Source of the DNA: Nitrosomonadales bacterium
GTDB lineage: Bacteria > Pseudomonadota > Gammaproteobacteria > Burkholderiales > Gallionellaceae
DNA: 64,000 nucleotides
NCBI GenBank assembly: GCA_016716325.1
Contig: JADJWO010000001.1
Span: 1,240,001 to 1,304,000, forward strand
Direction of reading: 5' to 3'
The notes under the pieces are model-generated. The model ran no database searches and had not been told where the DNA came from. It saw nothing but the letters and a program-made list of their open reading frames with translations. Shown piece after piece: positions 8,094 through 16,412 of the stretch. Each line of letters starts with the position of its first letter. Within the stretch, counting starts at the first letter, position 1. Position numbers and translations under genes: made by a program.

Positions 8094-8896
8094 TGTCTCT
8101 ACCCATCATTTCAGCCGACGAACGGATGCGCGAGCGGCATAGCGCCAAGGTCGGCCTGGTTGGTTTTCCCGGCGTCGGCAAGACCACCCAACTCAAGACC
8201 CTGCCGGCCGATTCCACACTGTTCGTTGATCTCGAGGCTGGTGATCTCTCGGTGCGCGACTGGCCGGGTGACACCGTGCGGCCGCGCACTTGGCAAGAGT
8301 TCCGCGATCTTGTGGTGTTCCTCGCCGGCCCCATGCCGACCGCCACCGCTGAACAGGCGTTTTCGCAGGCTCACTTCGAGCATGTCTGCACCCGGTATGG
8401 CGACCCGGCACAACTGGCCAAATACGACACCTATTTCGTCGACAGCCTGACCGTGCTCTCGCGCTTGTGCTTCGCCTGGTGCAAGACCCAGCCGCAGGCC
8501 TTCAGCGAGAAGAACGGCAAACCGGATAGTCGTGGCGCTTACGGCCTGCTGGGCCAGGAAATGATCACGGCGCTCACGCACCTGCAACACGTCCGGGACA
8601 AACACGTCATCTACGTCGCCATCCTCGAGGAGAAGACCGATGACTTCAACCGGCGCTACTACCAGCTGCAACTGGAAGGCAGCAAGACCGCACTGGAGTT
8701 ACCGGGTGTCCTTGATGAGGTCGTGACCCTGGCCATTCTCAAGGCCGACGACGGCACGACCTACCGGGGGTTTGTCACCCGAGCCGACAACACCTTCGGC
8801 TACCCGAGCAAGGACCGTAGTGGCCGCCTCGACGCTATCGAGGAGCCGGATCTCGGCAAGCTCATCCAGAAATGCCTCGGCACCCAGAGCAACTGA
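8093..8896 (+). CDS. RecA-like ATPase (AAA_24, Sak4-type)
   Basis: 267 residues. Walker A GFPGVGKTT is at residues 24-32; a Walker B-like DTYFVDSLT lies near 115-123. The fold and length fit the AAA_24/Sak4 group of phage RecA-like ATPases, which work with SSB-like partners in recombination. The next gene encodes a DUF669 protein, a frequent neighbour of these ATPases, and a nuclease follows further on. It is inferred to be part of the phage recombination/replication module. Confidence 0.85.
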   Translation: MSLPIISADERMRERHSAKVGLVGFPGVGKTTQLKTLPADSTLFVDLEAGDLSVRDWPGDTVRPRTWQEFRDLVVFLAGPMPTATAEQAFSQAHFEHVCTRYGDPAQLAKYDTYFVDSLTVLSRLCFAWCKTQPQAFSEKNGKPDSRGAYGLLGQEMITALTHLQHVRDKHVIYVAILEEKTDDFNRRYYQLQLEGSKTALELPGVLDEVVTLAILKADDGTTYRGFVTRADNTFGYPSKDRSGRLDAIEEPDLGKLIQKCLGTQSN

Positions 8897-8942
8897 GGCC
8901 GCAGGCCAATCCATCGCATTTACCCAATTCAAGGAGAAACAC

Positions 8943-9563
8943 ATGAACCAGAACACATGGCAGGACTTCAACGATGCAGAACAGCAACAGGGTTTCGATC
9001 TCATCCCCAAGGGCGCGCTCGTCAAGGTGCGCATGACGATCAAGCCGGGCGGTCACGACGATCCTGCCCAGGGTTGGACCGGGGGTTATGCCACCGAGAG
9101 CTTCGACACCGGCAGCGTCTACCTCGCCTGCGAATTCGTCGTGCTGGAAGGCCCGTTTGCCAAACGCAAGATGTGGTCGAACATCGGCCTGCAATCCCGG
9201 AAAGGGCCAGCCTGGGGTCAGATGGGCCGCAGCATGATTCGCGGCATCCTCAATTCCGCTCGCAATGTCTCGCCTCAGGACAACTCACCCCAAGCCGCCA
9301 CTGCCCGGCGCATCAACGGCTTCGCCGACTTGGATGGCATCGAGTTTCTGGCCCGCGTGGATGTCGAGAAGGACGCCAAGGGCGAGAACCGCAACGTGGT
9401 CAAGCTAGCCGTCGAACCCGATCACAAGGACTACGCGGCGCTGATGGGAATGGCGCCCAAGGTGCCGACCGGCGGCAGTTCCGCAGCGTCAGCGCAGGCG
9501 ACTCCGTCCCATGCGACTCCTCAGCGTCCGGCTGCCACGGGCAAGCCAGCCTGGGCACAGTAG
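8943..9563 (+). CDS. DUF669-like phage protein (putative ssDNA-binding)
   Basis: 206 residues from the ATG at 8943 with AAGGAG upstream. The core (about 20-150) resembles DUF669 proteins: FDLIPKGALVKVRMTI, then FVVLEGPFAKRKMWSNIGL and a GRSMIRGILNSARN helix. The C-terminal 40 residues are low-complexity A/P/S/T, as in SSB-like proteins. DUF669 genes stand beside RecA-like ATPases in many phages and are thought to bind single-stranded DNA; that is inference here. It is a highly expressed-looking gene with a clean ribosome site. Confidence 0.75.
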   Translation: MNQNTWQDFNDAEQQQGFDLIPKGALVKVRMTIKPGGHDDPAQGWTGGYATESFDTGSVYLACEFVVLEGPFAKRKMWSNIGLQSRKGPAWGQMGRSMIRGILNSARNVSPQDNSPQAATARRINGFADLDGIEFLARVDVEKDAKGENRNVVKLAVEPDHKDYAALMGMAPKVPTGGSSAASAQATPSHATPQRPAATGKPAWAQ

Positions 9564-9573
9564 GAGCGTGGGC

Positions 9574-9786
9574 ATGAACGGAAAACGTTGTGGCAATTGC
9601 CACCATCTCGATCCAACCAGTGCCAGCGACATTGGCGGCTTGCGTATCGCTCGCTGCCGCCATCCGAAAGGTGTGCGTATCGGCACGACCACTATTCGGA
9701 ACGACTATGTCGAGTTGGATGCCTTCTGCGCTGAGCATGTCGTCCGTGCCCGGCGTGGAATGCAGCCGGGAGGCGGTCATGTATGA
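9574..9786 (+). CDS. Small cysteine-rich protein
   Basis: 70 residues from the ATG at 9574, eight bases after TAGGAG. Four cysteines (CGNC at 6-9, CRH and FCAEH further on) suggest a zinc knuckle. It overlaps the next gene, another cysteine protein, by four bases. Possibly nucleic-acid binding; no family recognised. Confidence 0.7.
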   Translation: MNGKRCGNCHHLDPTSASDIGGLRIARCRHPKGVRIGTTTIRNDYVELDAFCAEHVVRARRGMQPGGGHV

Positions 9787-10277
9787 GCGGAAAGTGTTGG
9801 GTCTGCAAACGACAGGCCAGGGGCTTCGGCTATTCCGACAACCAGCATCGCGTCGGCAACCCTCGTCGCTACCCCGTCGACTGGGTGTTCTGCTCCCGGC
9901 GCTGCCAGGACGCGTTTCACGCACTGTATGGCAACTGGCTGCGCGTCAAGGATGGCGGCAAGGACATCAGGGAGGTCGTCATGATCGATCCGTCTGATGT
10001 CGAGTTGGCGGCCATGCGCAGTTGTCTCAAAGCGTTCGGCGAGGCAGCAGGCGCGATCGGATTCACCAAGCCGCTCGGCGACTACTCCGAAGCGGAGGCG
10101 CTGCGCGTGATCGATGCCATCGTGACCTGCTACACCGATGCGATGGTCGTGCACCACGAGGCGACAAAATTCCCACCAGTGCGGGGCATGCCGCCTACAC
10201 CCGATCCGCTGGCGAGTCCGTTCGCCGATCTGGAGGATGACCTGCCCTGGGAAGACGGGAAGGGAGGCAAGTCATGA
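9783..10277 (+). CDS. Zinc-finger phage protein (DUF6511-like)
   Basis: 164 residues. The N-terminus has a treble-clef-like pair, CWVC at 5-8 and CSRRC at about 37-41. A helical middle part (60-130) follows, and then an acidic end with LEDDLPWED. That acidic, hydrophobic tip resembles the protein-interaction tail of SSB but is not terminal. The layout fits the DUF6511 family of phage proteins. It overlaps both neighbours. Role unknown, probably within the replication/recombination module. Confidence 0.75.
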   Translation: MSGKCWVCKRQARGFGYSDNQHRVGNPRRYPVDWVFCSRRCQDAFHALYGNWLRVKDGGKDIREVVMIDPSDVELAAMRSCLKAFGEAAGAIGFTKPLGDYSEAEALRVIDAIVTCYTDAMVVHHEATKFPPVRGMPPTPDPLASPFADLEDDLPWEDGKGGKS

Positions 10278-11011
10278 TGGACTTCAACTCCTCTTCCAGC
10301 ATTTCTGGACAGATCGCCGCCTTGGTCGATGCCGGGATGCAGCGCGTGCGATCCGCTGAGACGCAGCGTGAGTACCTGGGTGCTTCACGTCTCGGAGCGT
10401 CATGCGAACGAGCCCTGCAGTACGAGTTTGCCAAGGCGCCGGTCGATCATGGCCGTGACCATGATGGGCGCTTGTTACGCATTTTCGAGCGTGGCCATGT
10501 AATGGAAGACTGCATGCTCGAGTGGTTGCGGGCAGCCGGGTTCGATCTGCGCACCCGTAAACCCAGTGGCGATCAGTTCGGTTTCTCGGCGGTCGGCGGA
10601 CGCCTGCAGGGGCACATCGATGGCGTCATCGTCGATGGCCCCGAGGGCTTTGCTTACCCAGCTCTCTGGGAATGCAAGTGCCTCGGCTCGAAGTCCTGGC
10701 GTGACCTGGAAAAAAACCGGCTGGCCGTGGCCAAGCCAGTCTACGCCGCGCAGGTAGCGATCTACCAGGCCTATCTGGAGTTGCATGAACAGCCGGCAAT
10801 CTTCACGGCGATCAATGCCGACACCATGGAGATTTACACCGAGCTGGTGCCGTTCGATGCGGCACTGGCCCAGCGTATGTCCGACCGCGCGCTGAAGGTG
10901 ATTTCGGCCACGGATGCCGGCGAGTTGCTACCACGCAGCTTTCTCGAATCCACCCACTTTGAGTGCCGGATGTGCGCATGGCAGGACCGGTGCTGGAGGA
11001 ATACACCATGA
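10274..11011 (+). CDS. Cas4/RecB-like Fe-S nuclease (PD-(D/E)XK)
   Basis: 245 residues. One cysteine near the N-terminus (C44, in GASCERALQYEF) and three at the C-terminus (C231, C234, C240, in CRMCAWQDRCW) form the pattern of a 4Fe-4S cluster nuclease such as Cas4 and AddB. Nuclease core residues lie between: GHIDGVIVDG (about 117-126) and LWECKCLGSKSW (about 134-145, the ExK-type strand). It would process DNA ends for phage recombination together with the RecA-like ATPase. Its stop overlaps the start of the next gene. Confidence 0.85.
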   Translation: MMDFNSSSSISGQIAALVDAGMQRVRSAETQREYLGASRLGASCERALQYEFAKAPVDHGRDHDGRLLRIFERGHVMEDCMLEWLRAAGFDLRTRKPSGDQFGFSAVGGRLQGHIDGVIVDGPEGFAYPALWECKCLGSKSWRDLEKNRLAVAKPVYAAQVAIYQAYLELHEQPAIFTAINADTMEIYTELVPFDAALAQRMSDRALKVISATDAGELLPRSFLESTHFECRMCAWQDRCWRNTP

Positions 11012-11223
11012 ACCCTTCATCCATCACCGATGTGCTGGGTGAGTGCTTAGTTGATGCAAGCGAGGCGGCTCATTGCTTGAATCTGCCGAGGTACTTGCTC
11101 ACTCATCCCAAGGAGCGTCAGCGGCTTGGCATACCGCATTACCGGGTCGGCAAACTCGTGCGCTTCAAATTGCAGGAGCTGGAAGCCTGGATGCTGGCAC
11201 AGGGGGGCGCGTCGAATGCTTGA
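11008..11223 (+). CDS. Small HTH-like protein
   Basis: 71 residues starting in ATGA overlap with the nuclease stop. The sequence DASEAAHCLNLPRYLLTHP, a turn, and GIPHYRVGKLVRFKLQELEAW is the excisionase/HTH_17 pattern of a short winged DNA-binding domain. It overlaps the primase gene by 8 bp. Probably a small regulator or replication accessory. Confidence 0.72.
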   Translation: MNPSSITDVLGECLVDASEAAHCLNLPRYLLTHPKERQRLGIPHYRVGKLVRFKLQELEAWMLAQGGASNA

Positions 11224-13498
11224 TTTCAACGATGCCCCTGCTGAGTTGCCACAGGACAGTGGGGTAACCCGTGAGTCGTTACGGACCGATCTCGTCGCTC
11301 GATTGGAATCGGTCCTGGCCACACTGTTCCCTGCGGGTAAGAAGCGCAAAGGGAAATTTCTCATCGGCGATGTGCTTGGCAGCCCCGGCGATAGCCTCGA
11401 GGTTGTCCTCGATGGTGAGAAGACCGGGCTGTGGACCGATCGTGCAACCGGTGACGGCGGTGACATCTTCGATCTCATCGCGGCCCACTTGGGTGCCAAT
11501 GTGCAGACAGATTTTCCGCGTGTACTTCAGCACGCGGCAGATCTGCTTGGGCAAGCACCACCGACGCCCACCCGCAAGGCGAAGAAGGAACCACCCGTCG
11601 ATGACCTTGGCCCGGCCACCGCAAAGTGGGATTACCACGATGCAGCCGGCAACCTGATCGCGGTGGTCTACCGCTACGACCCGCCCGGACGAAAGAAGGA
11701 GTTTCGTCCGTGGGATGCCAAACGCCGAAAGATGACACCGCCCGATCCGCGTCCGCTTTACAACCAGCCGGGCCTGGCCTCGGCCAGTCAGGTCGTGCTG
11801 GTCGAAGGCGAGAAATGCGCCCAGGCGCTCATCGACGCGGGGGTCACTGCCACGACGGCGATGCACGGTGCGAATGCCCCGGTCGAGAAAACCGACTGGT
11901 CGCCGTTGGCCGGCAAGTCGGTGCTGATCTGGCCTGACCGCGACAAGCCGGGCTGGGACTATGCGACGCAGGCAGCGCAGGCCATCTTGTCGGCGGGCGC
12001 GAAAACCTGCCACATCCTGTACCCGCCCGAGGAAGCGGCTGAAGGATGGGATGCGGCCGACGCCATCGCCGAGGGCTTTGACGTTGCGGCATTTCTCGCG
12101 CATGGCCCGCGCCTGCAGATGCACGACATCACCGTGGATGCCGATCCTGTGGCCAGCAGCGACGAGTCGGTCTGGGGTACGGAGGATGCGCTGGCGCTGG
12201 CCTTCACCCGGCGCTATCACCGCGACTGGCGCTACGTGGCGACCTGGGGCCGTTGGCTGGTGTGGGACGGCAATCGCTGGCGCACCGAGGACACGCTGGC
12301 TGCCACCGATCTGATCCGCAGCGTTTGCCGGCATGCCGCCGTGCGTGCCGAGAATCCCAAAGTGGCGGCCAAGCTCGCCAGCGCAAGTACGGTCGGTGGC
12401 GTCGAGCGGCTGTCACGCGCGGACCGCAGACATGCTGCCACCACCGAGGAATGGGATGCCGACCCGTGGTTGCTCAACACCCCGGGCGGTGTGGTCGATC
12501 TCAAGACCGGCAGACAGCGTCCACACGACCGTGCTGACCGGATGACGAAAATCACCACGGCCACGCCCGGGGGTGACTGCCCGATCTGGCGTCAATTTCT
12601 CGACGAGGTCACGGGTGGTGACAAAGAGTTGCAGAGCTACTTGCAGCGAATGGTCGGTTACGCCCTCACCGGCTCGACGCGAGAGCATGCGCTGTTCTTT
12701 CTGTACGGCACGGGCGCGAACGGCAAGTCGGTGTTCGTGAACACGCTGGCCACCATCCTTGGGGACTACGCGACCAACGCGCCGATGGACACCTTCATGG
12801 AGACGCGCACCGACCGGCATCCGACCGATATGGCCGGGTTGCGCGGCGCACGCTTCGTGGCAGCCATCGAAACCGAGCAGGGGCGACGCTGGGCCGAATC
12901 GAAGGTCAAGAACCTGACCGGGGGCGACAAGATCTCCGCGCGTTTTATGCGCCAGGACTTCTTCGAGTTTTTCCCGCAGTTCAAGTTGTTCGTGGCGGGC
13001 AACCACAAGCCGGCCATTCGCAACATTGACGAGGCGATGAAGCGGCGACTGCATCTGATTCCGTTCACGATCACCGTGCCGCCCGAGCGTCGCGACAAGC
13101 ATCTGCAGCAGAAATTGCTGGCCGAGCGTGACGGCATATTGGCCTGGGCGGTGCAGGGCTGCCTCGACTGGCAACGTCTGGGGCGGCTCGATCCTCCCCA
13201 GCGGGTGGTAGAGGCAACCGAGGAGTACTTCGAAGCCGAGGATGCACTGGGCCGCTGGCTGGATGAGTGCTGCGTGCGCGAGCCCAACGCCAAGTCGCTG
13301 ACCGCCGAACTGTTCACCGACTGGAAGCAATGGTCGGAAGCGGCGGGCGAGTTCAGCGGGTCGCAGCGGCGTTTTTCCGATCTGCTCATCACACGCGGAG
13401 TTGAGAAATGGCGCAACAGCATGGGTGTGCGGGGATTTCAGGGGATTGGTCTCAAGAACCCACCCACGCCCGCTTACACCCCTTACGCAGATAACTGA
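11216..13498 (+). CDS. Primase-helicase (toprim-like plus D5/SF3 helicase)
   Basis: 760 residues from the ATG at 11216. An N-terminal CHC2-like region without obvious zinc cysteines (about 20-115) is followed by a toprim-like part with VEGEK at 196-200 and WPDRDKPG at 239-246. After the D5_N region (about 290-460) comes the superfamily 3 helicase with Walker A GTGANGKS at 498-505 and the P4-type block FKLFVAGNHKPAIRN. This is the P4-family phage/plasmid primase design; it primes and unwinds DNA for phage replication. It is the largest early gene, and a long inverted repeat follows it. Confidence 0.92.
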   Translation: MLDFNDAPAELPQDSGVTRESLRTDLVARLESVLATLFPAGKKRKGKFLIGDVLGSPGDSLEVVLDGEKTGLWTDRATGDGGDIFDLIAAHLGANVQTDFPRVLQHAADLLGQAPPTPTRKAKKEPPVDDLGPATAKWDYHDAAGNLIAVVYRYDPPGRKKEFRPWDAKRRKMTPPDPRPLYNQPGLASASQVVLVEGEKCAQALIDAGVTATTAMHGANAPVEKTDWSPLAGKSVLIWPDRDKPGWDYATQAAQAILSAGAKTCHILYPPEEAAEGWDAADAIAEGFDVAAFLAHGPRLQMHDITVDADPVASSDESVWGTEDALALAFTRRYHRDWRYVATWGRWLVWDGNRWRTEDTLAATDLIRSVCRHAAVRAENPKVAAKLASASTVGGVERLSRADRRHAATTEEWDADPWLLNTPGGVVDLKTGRQRPHDRADRMTKITTATPGGDCPIWRQFLDEVTGGDKELQSYLQRMVGYALTGSTREHALFFLYGTGANGKSVFVNTLATILGDYATNAPMDTFMETRTDRHPTDMAGLRGARFVAAIETEQGRRWAESKVKNLTGGDKISARFMRQDFFEFFPQFKLFVAGNHKPAIRNIDEAMKRRLHLIPFTITVPPERRDKHLQQKLLAERDGILAWAVQGCLDWQRLGRLDPPQRVVEATEEYFEAEDALGRWLDECCVREPNAKSLTAELFTDWKQWSEAAGEFSGSQRRFSDLLITRGVEKWRNSMGVRGFQGIGLKNPPTPAYTPYADN

Positions 13499-13517
13499 CG
13501 CTCATGAAAAACCATCC

Positions 13518-13614
13518 GTCTGACGCAGCCGACGCTCTTTCACGTAACTCACCACACGTGTGCGCGTGCGCGCCTCATGGAATGTTTCGACAAACCGTGT
13601 CGGCTGCGTCAGAC
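13518..13614. repeat. 16-bp perfect inverted repeat around a palindrome
   Basis: The 16-bp arms GTCTGACGCAGCCGAC (13518-13533) and GTCGGCTGCGTCAGAC (13599-13614) are exact reverse complements, 65 nt apart. Between them lies CACACGTGTG, a perfect palindrome at 13553-13562. The block fills the only sizeable gap in the early operon, between primase and resolvase genes. It could fold in the transcript or extrude as a cruciform, and is a candidate replication origin or attenuator. Confidence 0.65.
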
Positions 13615-13638
13615 CAAGTGCAAGAAAGGACTGAACAC

Positions 13639-14103
13639 ATGAATACGACGATCCTGGCCCTCGATCTGGGCACGAATACCGGGTGGGCACTGCACCACAT
13701 GGACGGCAGCATCCTCAGCGGCACGCAATGCTTCAAGCCACAGCGCTTCGAGGGTGGCGGGATGCGTTTCCTCAGATTCAAGCGCTGGCTCAACGAACTG
13801 CTGTCGGCCAGCCACTCCATCAACGCGGTGTACTTCGAAGAGGTACGGCGTCACGCAGGCGTCGATGCCGCGCACGCCTACGGTGGCTTCATGGGCCACC
13901 TCACCGCCTGGTGTGAGCATCACAACATCCCGTACCAAGGCGTGCCAGTCGGCACGATCAAGAAGCACGCGACCGGCAAAGGCAATGCCGGCAAGGACGA
14001 GATGATCGCAGCTGCACTGTCACGTGGTCACGATCCCAAGGACGACAACGAAGCCGATGCCCTGGCATTGCTGCACTGGGCCATCGAGACGCAGGAGGTG
14101 TGA
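13639..14103 (+). CDS. RuvC-like Holliday-junction resolvase
   Basis: 154 residues from the ATG at 13639, preceded by AAGAAAGGA; an in-frame upstream ATG at 13504 would place the inverted repeat inside the gene and is rejected. The RNase H-like fold shows ILALDLGTNTGWAL (catalytic D9), VYFEEVRRH (acidic residue of the second motif) and a final DPKDDNEADALALLHWA helix with the last carboxylates. It matches phage RuvC-type endonucleases, which resolve branched DNA before packaging. Confidence 0.86.
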   Translation: MNTTILALDLGTNTGWALHHMDGSILSGTQCFKPQRFEGGGMRFLRFKRWLNELLSASHSINAVYFEEVRRHAGVDAAHAYGGFMGHLTAWCEHHNIPYQGVPVGTIKKHATGKGNAGKDEMIAAALSRGHDPKDDNEADALALLHWAIETQEV

Positions 14104-14104
14104 C

Positions 14105-14308
14105 GTGAAGATCCCAGCACAGCAATACCGCTGCCCGCTCGGTCGCCTGCAACCGCAGACCACCGACCTGGAAACCATCAAGCAGACCGGCTGGCGTGAC
14201 CAGCACATCCTCGTGGTGTCCGAGCAGGACGACCGTCTGGACTTCGTCGAGCGGGAGTTCGTGCGACGGATCGGTGAACGCCTGTACGGAGGGAAACGCC
14301 ATGGTTGA
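14105..14308 (+). CDS. Small hypothetical phage protein
   Basis: 67 residues from a GTG at 14105, one base after the resolvase stop, ending in overlap with the next gene. It starts MKIPAQQYRCPLGRLQPQT. The sequence is charged, with a WRDQHILVVSEQDDRLDFVE segment that looks beta-alpha. No family is recognised. The start rests on position alone. Confidence 0.55.
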   Translation: MKIPAQQYRCPLGRLQPQTTDLETIKQTGWRDQHILVVSEQDDRLDFVEREFVRRIGERLYGGKRHG

Positions 14309-14699
14309 ATGGACAATGGAGGATGTGGCAGCCCGCTTTTCCGAGGCGGCAGAGACCGGACGGCGACTGCCTCGCGTCAGGGTGCAGGGCTACTTCAATG
14401 TCTGGCCTGCCTTCGCTCGGGAGGTATGGGAGTCCTGCCCCGATGACGAGCACGTCTACCGACCCTTGCCGCCCACCCCGCAGGCCATCGATCGAATGAT
14501 GGAGACGATGCAGTGGGTGCAATGGCTCGAGGTGGAGCAGCGACACCTTGTCTGGATGCGGGCCAAGCAATACGAGTGGAAAGTCATCTGTCGTCGCTTT
14601 GGTTGTGAGCGGACGACGGCGTGGAGACGGTGGCAACGGGCACTGCAGATCGTTGCTGAACGACTCAACGAGCAGGCTCATCGCGCGGTAGTGTTTTGA
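14301..14699 (+). CDS. DUF6362-like HTH phage protein
   Basis: 132 residues from the ATG at 14301, with GGAGGGA upstream. An N-terminal helical part with WTMEDVAARFSEAAETGRRLP and a C-terminal HTH (about 85-125: LVWMRAKQYEWKVICRRFG then RTTAWRRWQRAL) match the DUF6362 family, often found at the end of phage early operons. It is probably a sigma-like or antitermination-type DNA-binding regulator of late genes; this is inference. It is the last gene of the early operon. Confidence 0.75.
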   Translation: MVEWTMEDVAARFSEAAETGRRLPRVRVQGYFNVWPAFAREVWESCPDDEHVYRPLPPTPQAIDRMMETMQWVQWLEVEQRHLVWMRAKQYEWKVICRRFGCERTTAWRRWQRALQIVAERLNEQAHRAVVF

Positions 14700-14931
14700 C
14701 GTGGTTTGGCGTCAATAGGCGTGTAAGCGCTGCAATCAACGGCAATCAGCGGTTTTTGGGCATGCAACATCTACCCCTGATTTTGGATAGCATGACAGCT
14801 ATGATCTGGCGAGCGGTGTGGGTGTGAAGCTACATCGCTCTCAGTCAGAAAATTCGACGGGTCCTTCCTGTCAAAAACCCATGCGGGAGGCGACAGCCCG
14901 GCATTTCGATAGCGTCAGACCGCAAAACAAG

Positions 14932-14974
14932 GTTACCAGTTACCACCCCGGTTACCACCTGAACCGAGTTACCA
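14932..14974 (+). repeat. Four direct GTTACCA repeats
   Basis: Exact GTTACCA heptamers start at 14932, 14939, 14951 and 14968; three of them continue with CC. Intervals between starts are 7, 12 and 17. They resemble iterons or activator-binding sites, placed 12-55 bp before a terminator and 44-86 bp before the methyltransferase gene. Confidence 0.6.
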
Positions 14975-14985
14975 CCCAATCTACG

Positions 14986-15009
14986 ACCCGCCCACTGTGG
15001 CGGGTTTTT
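14986..15009 (+). terminator. Rho-independent terminator (possible attenuator)
   Basis: ACCCGCC (14986-14992) pairs with GGCGGGT (14999-15005) around a 6-nt loop, followed by TTTTT (15005-15009). It ends only 8 bases before the methyltransferase ATG at 15018, so it would both end early transcription and hinder read-through into the methyltransferases. Confidence 0.7.
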
Positions 15010-15017
15010 GCATTCAT

Positions 15018-16412
15018 ATGACCGAAAACCTGCGCGTCGAGTACCGGAAGGTCGAGACGCTGATCCCGTTCGCCCGCAATCCGCGCACGCATTCCGATGC
15101 GCAGATCGCCAAGCTAGCGGCCAGCATCGTCGAGTTTGGCTGGACCAACCCGGTCCTGGTGGATGGTAGCCACGGAATCATTGCCGGCCACGGTCGCCTG
15201 GCAGCTGCGCGCAAGCTCGGCCTGTCCGAGGTGCCGGTCATCGAACTCGGTCACCTTTCGCCGGCACAGAAGCGCGCCTACGTGATCGCTGACAACCGCC
15301 TGGCACTCGATGCGGGATGGGATGAAGAGATGCTGGCGCTGGAACTGGCCGAGTTGTCCGAGGCGGGTTACGACCTGATGCTGACCGGATTCTCCAACGA
15401 GGAAATTGAAGACTTACTGGTGGATGGCGGGGAAGGAACGGCCGAGGAGTCCTCGGCTGATTCCGACGATGCTGCCGACGAGGTACCCGATACGCCGGTC
15501 AATCCGGTATCGAGTCCCGGCGACGTCTGGCAACTGGGTGCGCATCGCGTGATCTGCGGTGATGCCGCCGATGCCGCCGTGATCGCTGCTTTGATGGCCG
15601 GCGACAAGGCTGCGCTGTGCTTCACCTCTCCGCCCTATGGCAATCAACGGGACTACACCAACACCATCATTGATTGGGATGCCCTGATGCGCGGCGTTTT
15701 CTCCAACCTGCCGATGGCTCCGAACGGCCAGGTGCTGGTCAATCTCGGGCTGATCCACCGCGACAACGAGGTCATCCTGTACTGGGATGCTTGGCTCGAC
15801 TGGATGCGTACCCAGGGCTGGCGACGTTTTGCCTGGTACGTCTGGGACCAGGGGCCGGGATTGCCCGGCGACTGGAATGGTCGGCTGGCACCTTCGTTCG
15901 AGTTTGTCTTCCACTTCAACCGCCAGGCACGGCAGGCCAACAAGATCATGCCCTGCAAGTTCGCCGGTCAGGAAACCCATCTGCGCAAGGACGGCAGTTC
16001 CACGGCCATGCGCAAAAAAGATGGAACGATCGGTGGCTGGACAGCTGCCGGCACGCCCACGCAGGACACCAAGATTCCCGATTCCGTGATTCGCATCATG
16101 CGGCACAAGGGCAAGATCGGACAGGAAATCGATCACCCGGCGGTATTCCCGGTGGCCTTGCCAGAGCACATTCTGGAAACCTACACCGACGATGGCGACA
16201 TCGTGTTCGAACCATTCTGCGGATCAGGCACCACGCTGCTTGCTGCGCAACGCACTGGCCGCGTAGTGCGGGCCACCGAGATTGCGCCCGAGTATGTTGA
16301 TGTGACCATCAAACGTTTCCAGCAGAATTTCCCGGAGGTGCCGGTCACGCTGGTGACCACTGGGCAGACCTTTGGTGCAGTTGCCGCAGAACGATTGGGA
16401 GCACCCGCATGA
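15018..16412 (+). CDS. ParB-domain DNA methyltransferase (first of tandem pair)
   Basis: 464 residues. Residues 5-135 form a ParB-like N-terminal domain (LIPFARNPRTHSD, GHGRLAAARKLG, ADNRLALDAGWDEE). After an acidic linker (136-165) comes a beta-class methyltransferase: catalytic motif TSPPYG (203-208) and SAM-binding motif FEPFCGSGTT (397-406). SPPY occurs in N4-cytosine and some N6-adenine enzymes. Phage ParB-MTase fusions modify phage DNA against host restriction. Its stop overlaps the start of its neighbour, which has the same design but a different motif. No ribosome site is clear, as the terminator occupies that place. Confidence 0.9.
   Translation: MTENLRVEYRKVETLIPFARNPRTHSDAQIAKLAASIVEFGWTNPVLVDGSHGIIAGHGRLAAARKLGLSEVPVIELGHLSPAQKRAYVIADNRLALDAGWDEEMLALELAELSEAGYDLMLTGFSNEEIEDLLVDGGEGTAEESSADSDDAADEVPDTPVNPVSSPGDVWQLGAHRVICGDAADAAVIAALMAGDKAALCFTSPPYGNQRDYTNTIIDWDALMRGVFSNLPMAPNGQVLVNLGLIHRDNEVILYWDAWLDWMRTQGWRRFAWYVWDQGPGLPGDWNGRLAPSFEFVFHFNRQARQANKIMPCKFAGQETHLRKDGSSTAMRKKDGTIGGWTAAGTPTQDTKIPDSVIRIMRHKGKIGQEIDHPAVFPVALPEHILETYTDDGDIVFEPFCGSGTTLLAAQRTGRVVRATEIAPEYVDVTIKRFQQNFPEVPVTLVTTGQTFGAVAAERLGAPA

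Larger units (their letters stand above)
14700..15017. other. Intergenic region between early operon and methyltransferases
   Basis: 318 bp with no convincing gene; a 67-codon open frame across it lacks a ribosome site. It holds the short inverted pair TTGACG/CGTCAA (14696-14715), four GTTACCA repeats (14932-14974) and a terminator hairpin ending 8 bases before the next start. The change from early genes to the methyltransferase block makes it a likely control region. Confidence 0.6.

Noticed and set aside
10321..10347. Possible sixth copy of the dispersed element (CTTGG ... CAGCGCGT)
   Set aside because: Spacing differs by one base, the centre and flanks do not match, and it lies within the nuclease gene with no start downstream at the right distance.
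12413..13330. Long open frames on the - strand opposite the primase, methyltransferase, terminase and tail genes
   Set aside because: They are mirror frames of high-GC coding sequence without ribosome sites; the + strand genes are supported by conserved motifs.
13504..13638. Upstream start for the RuvC-like gene
   Set aside because: It would translate the inverted repeat; the ATG at 13639 has a ribosome site and matches family N-termini.
14818..15021. 67-codon open frame in the gap before the methyltransferases
   Set aside because: No ribosome site, unnatural composition, and it contains the GTTACCA repeats and the terminator.
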